DNA of 64,000 nt, from positions 1-64,000 of the forward strand of contig CAYZXL010000018.1 in assembly GCA_964482435.1 (NCBI GenBank), written 5' to 3'. This DNA is from CAYZXL01 sp964482435 (lineage in GTDB: Bacteria > Auribacterota > JABMQX01). Under the pieces are notes generated by a model. That model saw nothing but the letters and a program-made list of their open reading frames with translations, searched no databases and had not been told where the DNA came from. The translations under genes were made by a program, and so were the position numbers. This document shows positions 31,269 through 39,580 of the stretch, in pieces; positions within the stretch are counted from its first letter, which is position 1, and each line of letters begins with the position of its first letter.

Positions 31269-31589
31269 ATGGACGGAACCAGACCGACGTCAAAAACGCA
31301 AGGCGACCTGATCATGGTTCTCCTCATGCTCCTGCTGGCTGTGTCCGCATATAGCGCCTTCGGACCCGTTCGCACCAAGGCCGCGATCCCGTGGGAGTAT
31401 CGGATCGAGGCTGTCCCCGACGAGAGCTTTGCCGAACGCACGAGCAGCCTCGGGGCGCAGGGTTGGGAGTTAGTCTTCGCGCGCCGTGCCACAACCAGTT
31501 CCGTCGCCAGTGTGAGCAGGGAGGAGGAGCCGGTCTTCGCCTACGAGATGATTTTTAAGAGACCTCGGCGGCCCGGCTCGCCGCCCTGA
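31269..31589 (+). CDS. Small membrane-anchored protein with a DUF4177-like domain
   Basis: A 106-residue protein. It has an N-terminal membrane segment (GDLIMVLLMLLLAVSAYSAF) and then a DUF4177-type pattern: WEYRIEAVPDESFAERTSSL, GAQGWELVFARR and YEMIFKRP. The GWEL core and terminal FKR strand are characteristic. The function of this domain is unknown. GGAGGAGGAAGG runs directly into the start; the upstream in-frame extension is intergenic. About 270 nt without a recognisable gene follow. Confidence 0.65.
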   Translation: MDGTRPTSKTQGDLIMVLLMLLLAVSAYSAFGPVRTKAAIPWEYRIEAVPDESFAERTSSLGAQGWELVFARRATTSSVASVSREEEPVFAYEMIFKRPRRPGSPP

Positions 31590-31859
31590 CCTGCGCACCG
31601 CAACGTCAGGCGGCACGGTAGGACGCAACGGGTGGCGCCGCGGGGGGAACCCGCGTCCTTCACAGTCTTGTGCTCGGGCGCAGATGGCGCTGGCGGGCCC
31701 CTGGGGCCCCCCTAAGCCATACATAGGCCGACGCATTGCCAGGAGGAATGGCGGAATCCTGCGGTGAGAACAAGCATTCCGCAAATGGATGCTTGGGCAT
31801 CAGTGCAGAAATGTCGGTTCTATACCCGAAGCGTGCGGCAGTGTCGGAGGTAGGGAAGT

Positions 31860-32795
31860 GTGAAGGTGGTGTGGATTTGTGTGGGACGGTTGGTGGTGGC
31901 GGTCGCGGTGGCAGTGGCGGCGGCGAAGGGAGAGAAACGAGCTGTGGAGTACAGGTACAATAAGCTTACGCCGGAGGAGGAGCTAATCATTGTCGAGAAG
32001 GGGACGGAGAAGGCCTTCACTGGGAAGTACGACAATCACTTTGAGAAGGGGCTTTATATATGCCGCAGGTGCAATGCGGCGCTCTACGAGTCGGATAGCA
32101 AGTTCAAGTCCGAGTGCGGCTGGCCGAGCTTTGATGACGAAATCCCGGGCGCTGTGAAGCGGCAGCGAGACGCGGACGGCAAACGCACGGAAATCCTCTG
32201 CGCCCGATGTGGAGCACATTTAGGGCACGTTTTCGAGGGCGAAAATCTCACGCCAAAGGACACGCGGCACTGCGTGAATTCGGTCTCGTTAGACTTCGTT
32301 CCTGCGGAGAATCTCGGCCGGGCAGTCTTTGCTGCGGGGTGTTTCTGGGGCGTCGAGTACCATTTTCAGCGAGAGCCGGGGGTCATCCAGACAACTGTAG
32401 GCTACACGGGCGGTCGGACGGAGAAGCCCACTTACGAGGCTGTTTGCGCGAAGACGACGGGACATGCCGAAGCCGTCGAGGTTGTCTTTGACAGCCGAAA
32501 GACCAGCTACGAGAGACTGGCCCGGCTCTTCTTCGAAATCCACGATCCGACGCAGGTTGACCGGCAGGGTCCTGACGTGGGGGACCAGTACCGCTCGGCG
32601 ATTTTCTACGTCAACGATGAAGAGAAGAAGGTCGCAGAGGAGTTGATTGCGGCTCTCAAGAAGAAGGGACTGAAGGTTGCCACGCAGGTTGTGAAGTTCG
32701 AGAAGTTCTGGCCGGCGGAAGAATATCACCAGGGCTATTACGACAAGACGGGGAAGCTGCCGTACTGTCATATCAGGGTGAAGCGGTTCAAATGA
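31860..32795 (+). CDS. msrBA: Exported bifunctional peptide methionine sulfoxide reductase, MsrB-MsrA fusion
   Basis: A 311-residue protein from GTG, with an N-terminal signal-like segment (VGRLVVAVAVAVAAAKGE). The MsrB domain (about 35-150) has zinc CxxC pairs CRRC and CARC and the catalytic motif RHCVNSVSLDF. The MsrA domain (about 152-311) begins AVFAAGCFWGVE with the catalytic Cys in GCFW and continues with GYTGG, HAEAVEV and EYHQGYYDK. It reduces methionine-R- and S-sulfoxides. Export suggests periplasmic protein repair. GGAGG lies 9 nt upstream. Confidence 0.92.
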   Translation: MKVVWICVGRLVVAVAVAVAAAKGEKRAVEYRYNKLTPEEELIIVEKGTEKAFTGKYDNHFEKGLYICRRCNAALYESDSKFKSECGWPSFDDEIPGAVKRQRDADGKRTEILCARCGAHLGHVFEGENLTPKDTRHCVNSVSLDFVPAENLGRAVFAAGCFWGVEYHFQREPGVIQTTVGYTGGRTEKPTYEAVCAKTTGHAEAVEVVFDSRKTSYERLARLFFEIHDPTQVDRQGPDVGDQYRSAIFYVNDEEKKVAEELIAALKKKGLKVATQVVKFEKFWPAEEYHQGYYDKTGKLPYCHIRVKRFK

Positions 32796-33156
32796 CCCTT
32801 GTTCAGACGAAGAGACGCAGCCGGAGTTAGAGGAAGGTGGTCGGGACGCGACGCACTCGGTTTTCGTGGAACCTTTCCCGGGGCAACGGTCAATGACTCC
32901 GCGCAGGGGATGAAAGAGACTTGCCACGGGTGGTGGAGAAACACGGAATCGAATTCGAGGGGGCGCGATACCTCCATTGAATGTGCCGCCTCCTGCGGAG
33001 GCTCGGGGTTGGTTTGTCTCCTCGGTCCACGGGCTTACGCCCGAGGCAAGGGGAGTGTCGCCCCCTGCGGGGGCTGAGGAAAAGAAGGCCGAGGTCATGC
33101 GCCTCGCGAAGAGGGGGACCCCCGGCGTATGCGGGCGGACACCAACGACAAGCTGT

Positions 33157-33323
33157 GCGGTCACCATTTGGACGCGAACTCTCTCTCGCAAAGCCGCAAA
33201 GGACGCAGAGGAGCAGGCCCCGTGAGTTCCTGGCGTGTTTGCGTCTTGGCGGGAGAAAGCAGGCTCGATAGAAGGATTTTCATGTCTCCGGGTGTGCGCG
33301 GCTCATAAGGCAATGCCCTGAAA
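33157..33323. repeat. Dispersed repeat, 'tctctcgcaaagccgcaaag' family, tandem copy 1
   Basis: Begins gcggtcaccatttggacgcg, contains tctctcgcaaagccgcaaag and tgcgtcttggcgggagaaag, and ends tgccctgaaaatgacc. It is the same family as 4840-5229. The gap 32796-33531 holds no supported gene; its first half has hairpin-prone repeats such as ccgaggcaaggggagtgtcg. Confidence 0.75.
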
Positions 33324-33491
33324 ATGACCGGTACGCGGCACGATTCAAACGCGAACCCTTTCTCGCAAAGCCGCGAAGGACGCAGAGGAGCAAGCCCCAT
33401 GAATTGCTGGCGTCTTAGCGTCTTGGCGAGAGAAAGCAAGGTTGATAGCAGGATTTTCATGGTCTCCGGGTGAACGAAGTTCATGAGAGAC
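33324..33491. repeat. Dispersed repeat, 'tttctcgcaaagccgcgaag' family, tandem copy 2
   Basis: The second tandem unit: ggtacgcggcacgattcaaa, tttctcgcaaagccgcgaag, gcgtcttggcgagagaaagc, ending near gttcatgagagactgc. As at 4840-5229, the units occur as head-to-tail pairs. Confidence 0.75.
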
Positions 33492-33531
33492 TGCGGTTCA
33501 ATATTCCGGCTGTGCAGCCGCGGGCGATGGT

Positions 33532-34647
33532 TCAGTCGAGAATGTCTTTGAGAAGCTCTTCGACCTCTTCGCGCTTGGTCGCTCGAGGAGTCTGGGCGAC
33601 GCTGCTCCTTCCTATGGCGAAGTCCCGGAAGGAAATCAGGTCTTCTTCTTTGACGCCGTATGACTGCAACGTCGTCGGAACCCCCAGCGACTCCGCAAAG
33701 TCCAGAAAAGCCTTGTGCCCTTCGCCACCGAAGACCGAATAAATCTTGCGGGCCTTTTCCGGGCACGCTCCCTCGACGAATTTCAGGTAGTGCCCGATGA
33801 GGGCGCCATTGGCCCTGCCGTGAGGAACGCCGTATCTCAGCGTCAGATAATAGCCGAGGGCGTGAAGGAGCGTCGTTCCCGTCTGCGCGATTACCATACC
33901 GCCGAGAGCCGCCGCACAGAGCATTGCTTCTCGCGCATCGAGATTCTCTCCGTCGCGAACCGCTGCCTCGAGGTTCTCCTTCACCGTCCTGATGCTTTCG
34001 ATAGCAAGGCAATCGGAGATGGGCTGTGAGCGACGAGACACGTACCCCTCTATGGCGTGAGAGAGCGCGTCGAGGCCCGTATCCGCGGTTATGTCTCTGG
34101 GCATTGTGACGGTGAGCTCCGGGTCAAGGAGAGCAAGAATCGGAAACATCTGCGGGCCACTGAAATTGAGCTTGTCGGTTCCCTCGTTGTTGTTGATAAT
34201 CGCGTACTGCGTGGTTTCGCTGCCGGTTCCCGCCGTCGTGGGAATGCAGACGAGGGGCAATGGGGCGTTCTGGAAGTTGTGTATTGGGAGAAGCTCCATG
34301 AAACGCTTCGGGTTCGTCGCAAGAACTGCGGCGGCTTTTGCGGCGTCCATCGCGCTCCCTCCGCCAAGTCCGATGATGAGCTCTGCTCTCGCCTCCCTGG
34401 CGACTCGGGCAACAGCTTCCACGTTCGAAGCCGATGGGTTGGACGGAGCGCTCGCAAAGCTGACTTCCTCGACTCCGCTCTTCCGGAGGATTCCCTCGAT
34501 CCGGTCGCAAAGCCCCGTCCTACCAGCGAACGAAAGACCCGTGACGACGGTTAGTCGCCGCACCTTTGGAGTGAGTTCTCCGAGCTTCTCAATCCCGCCG
34601 CGCTCAAGAACAACGCCCGTCGGCATGTGATAAGAGAATGCTTTCAT
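33532..34647 (-). CDS. Iron-containing alcohol dehydrogenase
   Basis: A 371-residue protein of the group III Fe-ADH family. The nucleotide-binding motif GLGGGSAMDAAKA (about 93-105) is followed by PTTAGTGSETT. Metal ligands are expected in DALSHAIEGY (Asp and His) and in HALGYYLTLRYGVPHGRANG. The length is typical. The substrate may be a primary alcohol, 1,2-propanediol or lactaldehyde and cannot be settled from sequence. The start at 34647 has no strong ribosome-binding site. It is separated from asnS by 206 nt with no other gene. Confidence 0.88.
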   Translation of the reverse strand: MKAFSYHMPTGVVLERGGIEKLGELTPKVRRLTVVTGLSFAGRTGLCDRIEGILRKSGVEEVSFASAPSNPSASNVEAVARVAREARAELIIGLGGGSAMDAAKAAAVLATNPKRFMELLPIHNFQNAPLPLVCIPTTAGTGSETTQYAIINNNEGTDKLNFSGPQMFPILALLDPELTVTMPRDITADTGLDALSHAIEGYVSRRSQPISDCLAIESIRTVKENLEAAVRDGENLDAREAMLCAAALGGMVIAQTGTTLLHALGYYLTLRYGVPHGRANGALIGHYLKFVEGACPEKARKIYSVFGGEGHKAFLDFAESLGVPTTLQSYGVKEEDLISFRDFAIGRSSVAQTPRATKREEVEELLKDILD

Positions 34648-34853
34648 GTCACATCCCTTCGATCAAACCAAACCGTTTTGGCCGGGCGGGGAATTCAGCG
34701 GGCTTTATCTGTGACCCACAAGATTCTTCGCCTGACTTCAAGGGAACAACCCTCTTGCCCCCGCCCCGGCCGGCGAGCCGAACACATCGTCGCGTCGCCG
34801 TCATCCGCCCTCGCTCCGGGCACTTAGACAATCGGGCTATCCCCTCGACAAGC

Positions 34854-36146
34854 TCACGGCGTGAGGCGGCCCATGAGGCGCGGGAAGGGAATGGTCTCGC
34901 GGACGTGGTGGACGCCGCAAATCCAGCCAACTGTCCGCTCGATTCCAAGACCAAAACCTGCATGGGGAACCGAGCCGTATTTTCGCAAGTCGAGATACCA
35001 GCTAAATGCTTCTCTCGGCAGATTGTGCTCGCGTATCCTTTCCTCGAGAACATCGAGGCTGTCCTCCCTTTGCCCGCCGCCGATGATTTCGCCGTGCCCT
35101 TCCGGGGCAATCATGTCAACGCACAGCGCGAGCTTGGGATTTTCCGGGTCCGCTTTCATGTAGAAAGCTTTGCACTCTCTCGGATAGCGGTGAATCATCA
35201 CCGGGCGGTCGAACTGCTCCGAGAGGACAGTCTCCTCGTCGCCGCCGAGGTCGTCTCCCCACCTGACGGTCATCCCCTTCTGACGAAGAATCTCGATAGC
35301 CTCGTCGTAGCTGATTCGCGGAAACGGCTTTTTGACCTGCTCGAGTTTTGAAACGTCGCGCTCTAAGACATCGAGTTCCGTTTTCCTTCGCTCGGCAACT
35401 CGCGCTACAATGCTCGCCACGAAATCCTCCGCCAAGTCCATGTCGTCGTCGAGATTGAAATACGCCACCTCCGGCTCGACCATCCAGAATTCGGTGAGGT
35501 GCCGCCGGGTCTTCGACTTCTCTGCGCGGAAGGTCGGGCCAAAGCAATAGACCTTGCCGAACGCCATCGCCCCGGCTTCCATGTACAACTGCCCGCTCTG
35601 CGTCAGGTAAGCCTTCTCCCCGAAATAATCGGTCTCGAAAAGATTCGTCGTCCCTTCGCAGGCGGCTGGTGTGAAAATCGGCGCGTCAAGGAGAAGAAAG
35701 CCGTGCGAGTCGAAGTATTCCCGGATTGCCCGGATGAGCTCCGCCCGTACCCGCAGGATCGCATGCTGCTTCGACGACCTGAGCCAGAGATGGCGATGGT
35801 TCATCAGGAAGTCAACTCCGTGCTCCTTTGGACTGATTGGGTAATCAATCGCCGAATGGACGAGCTGAACGTCTTTTGCACTGATCTCGTATCCTATCGG
35901 CGACCTTGGGTCCTGCCTGACAGTCCCGGTGACGACGACCGCTGACTCCTGTGTCAACTTCGCGCACAGCTCAAAGGTTTCGTCGGAGGCCTCAGCTTTG
36001 GATACAACGCACGGCACCGTGCCCGTGCCATCCCTCACGAGGAGAAAATGGAGCTTCCCGCTGGACCGCATGCTATACAGCCATCCGTTTATCGTAACCT
36101 CCTTGCCAACGCAATTCCCTATGTCCTCGACATATATTCTGCTCAT
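34854..36146 (-). CDS. asnS: Asparagine--tRNA ligase
   Basis: A 430-residue class IIb synthetase. It has an N-terminal OB-fold anticodon-binding domain (about 1-110, VTINGWLYSMRSSGKLHFL), motif 2 FRAEKSKTRRHLTEFWMVEP (the LTEFWMVEPE form distinguishes AsnRS from AspRS) and motif 3 GFGLGIERTVGWICG near the C-terminus. The length agrees with bacterial AsnRS. A GAGGTGAATT site precedes the ATG. Its presence means asparaginyl-tRNA can be made directly rather than only through GatCAB. Confidence 0.95.
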   Translation of the reverse strand: MSRIYVEDIGNCVGKEVTINGWLYSMRSSGKLHFLLVRDGTGTVPCVVSKAEASDETFELCAKLTQESAVVVTGTVRQDPRSPIGYEISAKDVQLVHSAIDYPISPKEHGVDFLMNHRHLWLRSSKQHAILRVRAELIRAIREYFDSHGFLLLDAPIFTPAACEGTTNLFETDYFGEKAYLTQSGQLYMEAGAMAFGKVYCFGPTFRAEKSKTRRHLTEFWMVEPEVAYFNLDDDMDLAEDFVASIVARVAERRKTELDVLERDVSKLEQVKKPFPRISYDEAIEILRQKGMTVRWGDDLGGDEETVLSEQFDRPVMIHRYPRECKAFYMKADPENPKLALCVDMIAPEGHGEIIGGGQREDSLDVLEERIREHNLPREAFSWYLDLRKYGSVPHAGFGLGIERTVGWICGVHHVRETIPFPRLMGRLTP

Positions 36147-36258
36147 GGCGAATTCACCTCAGTCCGAGTAGAGATAGAGCGCCTCTTTTCGCTTTGTCAT
36201 CGGGTCTCGGCTCGACGAGAACCTCGAGTTCCACTGCGTCATCGGGCTTCCACCGTCG

Positions 36259-36642
36259 TCAGGGCTTCCAGTCTTTTCGGATGCTATCGCGGATTTCGCG
36301 GTATGCCTTCCCTTTCCGGCGAGCCTCTTGAACGGCGGGGGAGAAAACGTTGTCGTAGAAGCCTCTCCCCATTCGCTCGACAATCTCGTGGTCGAAAAGC
36401 TCGTCGGTCTGCTCTACGCCGTCGAGGGCGTGCCACTTCCTGAGAAGTCTTTCGCGTCGCTCTCGTTCCGTGACGGGCTTTGGTTCTCGCGGGAGTTTCC
36501 CGAACTTTTTTGCGGCGACGACTTTCGCGACCCAGATGGCATAGCCGCTGGCCTCGTCCGCCGGTATTCCCTCCTCCAGCTTCTCCAGGCGGTTGAACTC
36601 GGCGAACACGTCAAATCGTCGAATGGGTTTCAGCGGTTTCAT
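36259..36642 (-). CDS. Hypothetical protein coupled to coaB
   Basis: A 127-residue basic, soluble protein I do not recognise. It starts MKPLKPIRRFDVFAEFNRLE and is rich in helices (ADEASGYAIWVAKVVAAKKF; EIVERMGRGFYDNVFSPAVQ). It has no signal peptide, cysteines or membrane segment. The start is 11 nt after the coaB stop, with no good ribosome-binding site, so translation is probably coupled to coaB. It precedes asnS on the same strand by 112 nt. Confidence 0.6.
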   Translation of the reverse strand: MKPLKPIRRFDVFAEFNRLEKLEEGIPADEASGYAIWVAKVVAAKKFGKLPREPKPVTERERRERLLRKWHALDGVEQTDELFDHEIVERMGRGFYDNVFSPAVQEARRKGKAYREIRDSIRKDWKP

Positions 36643-36653
36643 GGGATTTCACT

Positions 36654-37355
36654 TCAGCAAGAATCTGGGTTTTTCCGCGCGCCTCGGGGCTCTTTGCCCA
36701 TCTTCTCTTTTACGGCCTCGACGAGGGCCCGGGCAATATTCTCTTTTCCTGTGAAAGGACCGTGGAACATGCCTTCAGCGTCCAGCAAATACCCGACGTG
36801 CCGCGCTTTCTCGATGGTTCGCAAATCGTTCGCAAGAACAAAGTCCGCCCTCGAGGACTTCATCATGCGCCGTGCCCGTTCCGCAAGCTGAGCCTTCGTC
36901 GTGCCAACCTCCAGCTTAAACCCGACGAGAATGGTTTTCGGCGAAAGCTCCTTGACGAGGTTGATGACTTTTGGCGTCCTGACAAGGCGAAGGGTCAGAG
37001 CCTTTTTTCCTGACGAGATTTTGCCTTTTCGCTCCCTCTCTGGAACATAGTCGAGGACTGCCATCGCGTGGAAGAGAACGTCGTATCCGTCCTTCGGCAG
37101 CCTCTTCCGAAATGCGCTTAGCAAATCATCCACGGTCTCGATTTCGACGATTTTCAGACGAGGATGCGGTCGGGGAGGGACGCTTCCGACACCGTGAAAG
37201 AAGGTTACCGCCGCCCCTTCACGGAGACACTTTTGTGCGATGGCGGCGGCGAGGGCCCCCGTCGAGCGGTTGGAAACGAACCTCACCGCATCAATCCAGG
37301 CCCGGGTCGGCCCGGAGGTTATTGCGACCCTTTTGCCTTTGAGAGAGGCTGCCAT
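36654..37355 (-). CDS. coaB: Standalone phosphopantothenate--cysteine ligase domain (CoaB-like)
   Basis: A 233-residue protein. It has the CoaB nucleotide-binding opening KRVAITSGPTRAWIDAVRFV, followed by SNRSTGALAAAIA, the active region LDYVPERERKGKISSGKK and a C-terminal VGFKLEVGT/VLANDL segment. In most bacteria CoaB is fused behind the flavoprotein decarboxylase CoaC; no CoaC domain is present, so a separate coaC is expected elsewhere. It makes phosphopantothenoylcysteine for coenzyme A synthesis. The 326 nt upstream hold no supported gene. Confidence 0.82.
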   Translation of the reverse strand: MAASLKGKRVAITSGPTRAWIDAVRFVSNRSTGALAAAIAQKCLREGAAVTFFHGVGSVPPRPHPRLKIVEIETVDDLLSAFRKRLPKDGYDVLFHAMAVLDYVPERERKGKISSGKKALTLRLVRTPKVINLVKELSPKTILVGFKLEVGTTKAQLAERARRMMKSSRADFVLANDLRTIEKARHVGYLLDAEGMFHGPFTGKENIARALVEAVKEKMGKEPRGARKNPDSC

Positions 37356-37681
37356 TATTGGGTTTTCTCCATTGCCAGAACGCCTCAGGATGATTCACCG
37401 ACGAGACGACACGGTTTGCCGAGCTGACTTGGGTCTGCGTCCTCCAGGTTTTCGGCGGTTGTCTCCCGAACGCTGCGTCCAGGCATCCGAGAGTTCTGTC
37501 TTTGGACTCACTCTGGCCCGACCCGGCAGTAACGGCGGGGCAGCCCGGTGATGTCCCCGGTCCAGGTCGGCTCGCCAACAGGGCTGCCGTCATTATACCA
37601 CCGCCCGCGTGGGTAGCCAGACCAGATGCGGCGTCACCCGGTGGTGCGTCCGGAAAGCCAACGGAGAGGGGGTGAAAAGGG

Positions 37682-38503
37682 TTACTCCTGCGAGGAGCGC
37701 CAGGTCGGCTCTGCGGACTCGTCGAGCGTCGTGCGCAGGATCACCCGCCTGTGCTCTTCCTCGAACACCGGATACGCCGCCACCTCGCACGACGGGAAAT
37801 GCCGCTTCAGCGGCTTTCGGGTTCGGAGGATTTCCTCAACGACCTGCGTTTCCTCGTCGGAGAGTTTCTTCGGCATGTAAAAAGGACAACTTGATTTTCT
37901 TCGTGTGACCTTCGCCGTTAACGACCCCCCAAGGATGCGCGAGGAAAGACTCCCTCCCGCGGCCCTATCCGACGATGTTTTGCCGGTGGGTTTGCGACCG
38001 GGCACCGGCAAGCTCGGCACCGGCGTGGCGTCCACAACGCTGATGATGGATTCAGAGAAGTTCAGCGTTCTCAGCGCCACCGCCTCCCAGGACGCCGTCG
38101 AGAATGCTTTCTTGAGAAGCGCGATATCGAACCCGCCTTGAAAGCACTGTTCCCGGAACCACGGCGTCGGCATCAGAAGAAACGACGCGCCGAGGTTCGC
38201 CCAGCGATGGGCTTCTTTCGGGTCGTCGAGGGCCTTCTTCAACTCCAGCTCCATGATCTCGTGAGCCAGGGCGAAGTTCTTTCTCTCCGGTCTGTCCTCG
38301 TGGTGGATTTCGACGTGCTGACGGCCCCGGCGGCGAAAGCTCTGTCCGCGCCTCCCGTCGAGATCAGTCTCGTTATAGAGGATTCCGAGCCGGTCGGCTA
38401 TCTTCTTCGGCTCGATCGGGGGCTGGTCTATTCGGCACTTTTTGAGCAAATTCTCGACGATTCTATCGAGGAGCTCAGCAGCTTCTTCAAAGTCGGTCGT
38501 CAT
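37682..38503 (-). CDS. ImmA/IrrE-like protein with altered metalloprotease motif
   Basis: A 273-residue protein starting MTTDFEEAAELLDRIV. The region IEPKKIADRLGILYNET (about 30-47) and ERKNFALAHEIMELELKKAL (73-92) match the N-terminal part of ImmA/IrrE peptidases. The zinc motif is HEIME (81-85) instead of HExxH. The second metal ligand is therefore missing unless another residue replaces it. The C-terminal 100 residues are variable, with a linker of charged and proline residues. The family cleaves repressors in stress or mobile-element control. Here catalytic activity is uncertain. It lies 90 nt downstream of the sugar permease gene. Confidence 0.65.
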   Translation of the reverse strand: MTTDFEEAAELLDRIVENLLKKCRIDQPPIEPKKIADRLGILYNETDLDGRRGQSFRRRGRQHVEIHHEDRPERKNFALAHEIMELELKKALDDPKEAHRWANLGASFLLMPTPWFREQCFQGGFDIALLKKAFSTASWEAVALRTLNFSESIISVVDATPVPSLPVPGRKPTGKTSSDRAAGGSLSSRILGGSLTAKVTRRKSSCPFYMPKKLSDEETQVVEEILRTRKPLKRHFPSCEVAAYPVFEEEHRRVILRTTLDESAEPTWRSSQE

Positions 38504-38593
38504 AGGCGGCAACTCCGAGTTGAGACTGGCGGGGACGCCGGGCCGATGGCTCGATGGCTCTTTCGACTTGCCGCTCGGCTCCCCGGGGGAACA

Positions 38594-39556
38594 TCATCGC
38601 TTTTTGAGCTGGTCCAGGGCAACAGCGACTATGATTACCATGCCGACCGCGACTAACTCCCACTCTGGGGGGAACCCAAACAAAATCAGCCCGCACGGGA
38701 TGATGCCAAGGATGGCTGCTCCGATGACCGTTCCGAGGACGCTTCCCTCACCGCCCATGAGACTCGTCCCGCCGACGATGACGGCGGCGATGACGCTCAG
38801 TTCCGAACCCACGCCGGCGGAAGGCTGGGCCGATCCGGAGCGAGCGGCAACGATCATTCCGGCAAGGGCCGCCAAGAATCCAGTAAGGGCATAGACGACA
38901 AGCTTGACTCGATTAACCTTGATTCCAGAGAGCCTGGCAGCCTCCTCGTTCCCGCCGATGGCATAGATGTACCGGCCAATGGTTGTATGGCGCACGAGGA
39001 GGGAACCTGCGATTGCGACGGCGCCCATGATCCAGACCGGAACGGGGATCTGGAGCGCCTCGCCCTCTCCGAGGAATTTGACCAGGCTGCGGGGGAGATT
39101 GCGGTACCAGCCCTTTGTGATAACGTAGGTCATTCCCCTGGCCATTCCCATCATGCCGAGGGTGGCGATGAAGGGGGGGATTCGCAGCCTGGTTATGGCG
39201 AGGCCGTTCAGGAGGCCGCAGGCTGCGCCGACGAGGAGCCCGGCTGCTACGGCGAGCCAGACGTTGACCTCAAACTCCACGAGCTTCCCCATGCAGCAGG
39301 CTGCGAGGGCAAGGACGGACCCGACGGAAAGGTCAATCCCTGCGGTGATAATGACCATAGTCATGCCGACGGCTATGATGGCAATCCAGGAGAACTGGCA
39401 GGCAACCCTCAACTGCTCCTCCGGGTCTCTGAACCGGGGCTTGAGGACGAAGAGGAGAAGGTAAACCGCCAGGAGGAAGAGGAAAATGCCGAACTCTCTG
39501 GCTCGGGTGAGGCGGCGTATGGCTCGTGCAGACTTTGCGTGGGATTGTTCGGACAT
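38594..39556 (-). CDS. rbsC: Ribose/xylose-type ABC transporter permease
   Basis: A 320-residue integral membrane protein of the RbsC/XylH (BPD_transp_2) family. There are about eight to ten hydrophobic segments, beginning EFGIFLFLLAVYLLLFVLKP. The conserved element GIDLSVGSVLALAAC and the signature VFGxxxxxGGTSLMGGEGSV (here AAVIVGGTSLMGGEGS) are present. It follows the ATPase gene by 24 nt in the order rbsB-rbsA-rbsC on the minus strand. The sugar imported cannot be set from sequence. Confidence 0.9.
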   Translation of the reverse strand: MSEQSHAKSARAIRRLTRAREFGIFLFLLAVYLLLFVLKPRFRDPEEQLRVACQFSWIAIIAVGMTMVIITAGIDLSVGSVLALAACCMGKLVEFEVNVWLAVAAGLLVGAACGLLNGLAITRLRIPPFIATLGMMGMARGMTYVITKGWYRNLPRSLVKFLGEGEALQIPVPVWIMGAVAIAGSLLVRHTTIGRYIYAIGGNEEAARLSGIKVNRVKLVVYALTGFLAALAGMIVAARSGSAQPSAGVGSELSVIAAVIVGGTSLMGGEGSVLGTVIGAAILGIIPCGLILFGFPPEWELVAVGMVIIVAVALDQLKKR

Positions 39557-39580
39557 GATCAGCTTGTTTCTGTCGGTCGG

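Noticed and set aside
33161..34012. 283-codon minus-strand frame over the repeats and the iron dehydrogenase 3' end
   Set aside because: It combines repeat translation with an out-of-frame shadow of the dehydrogenase.
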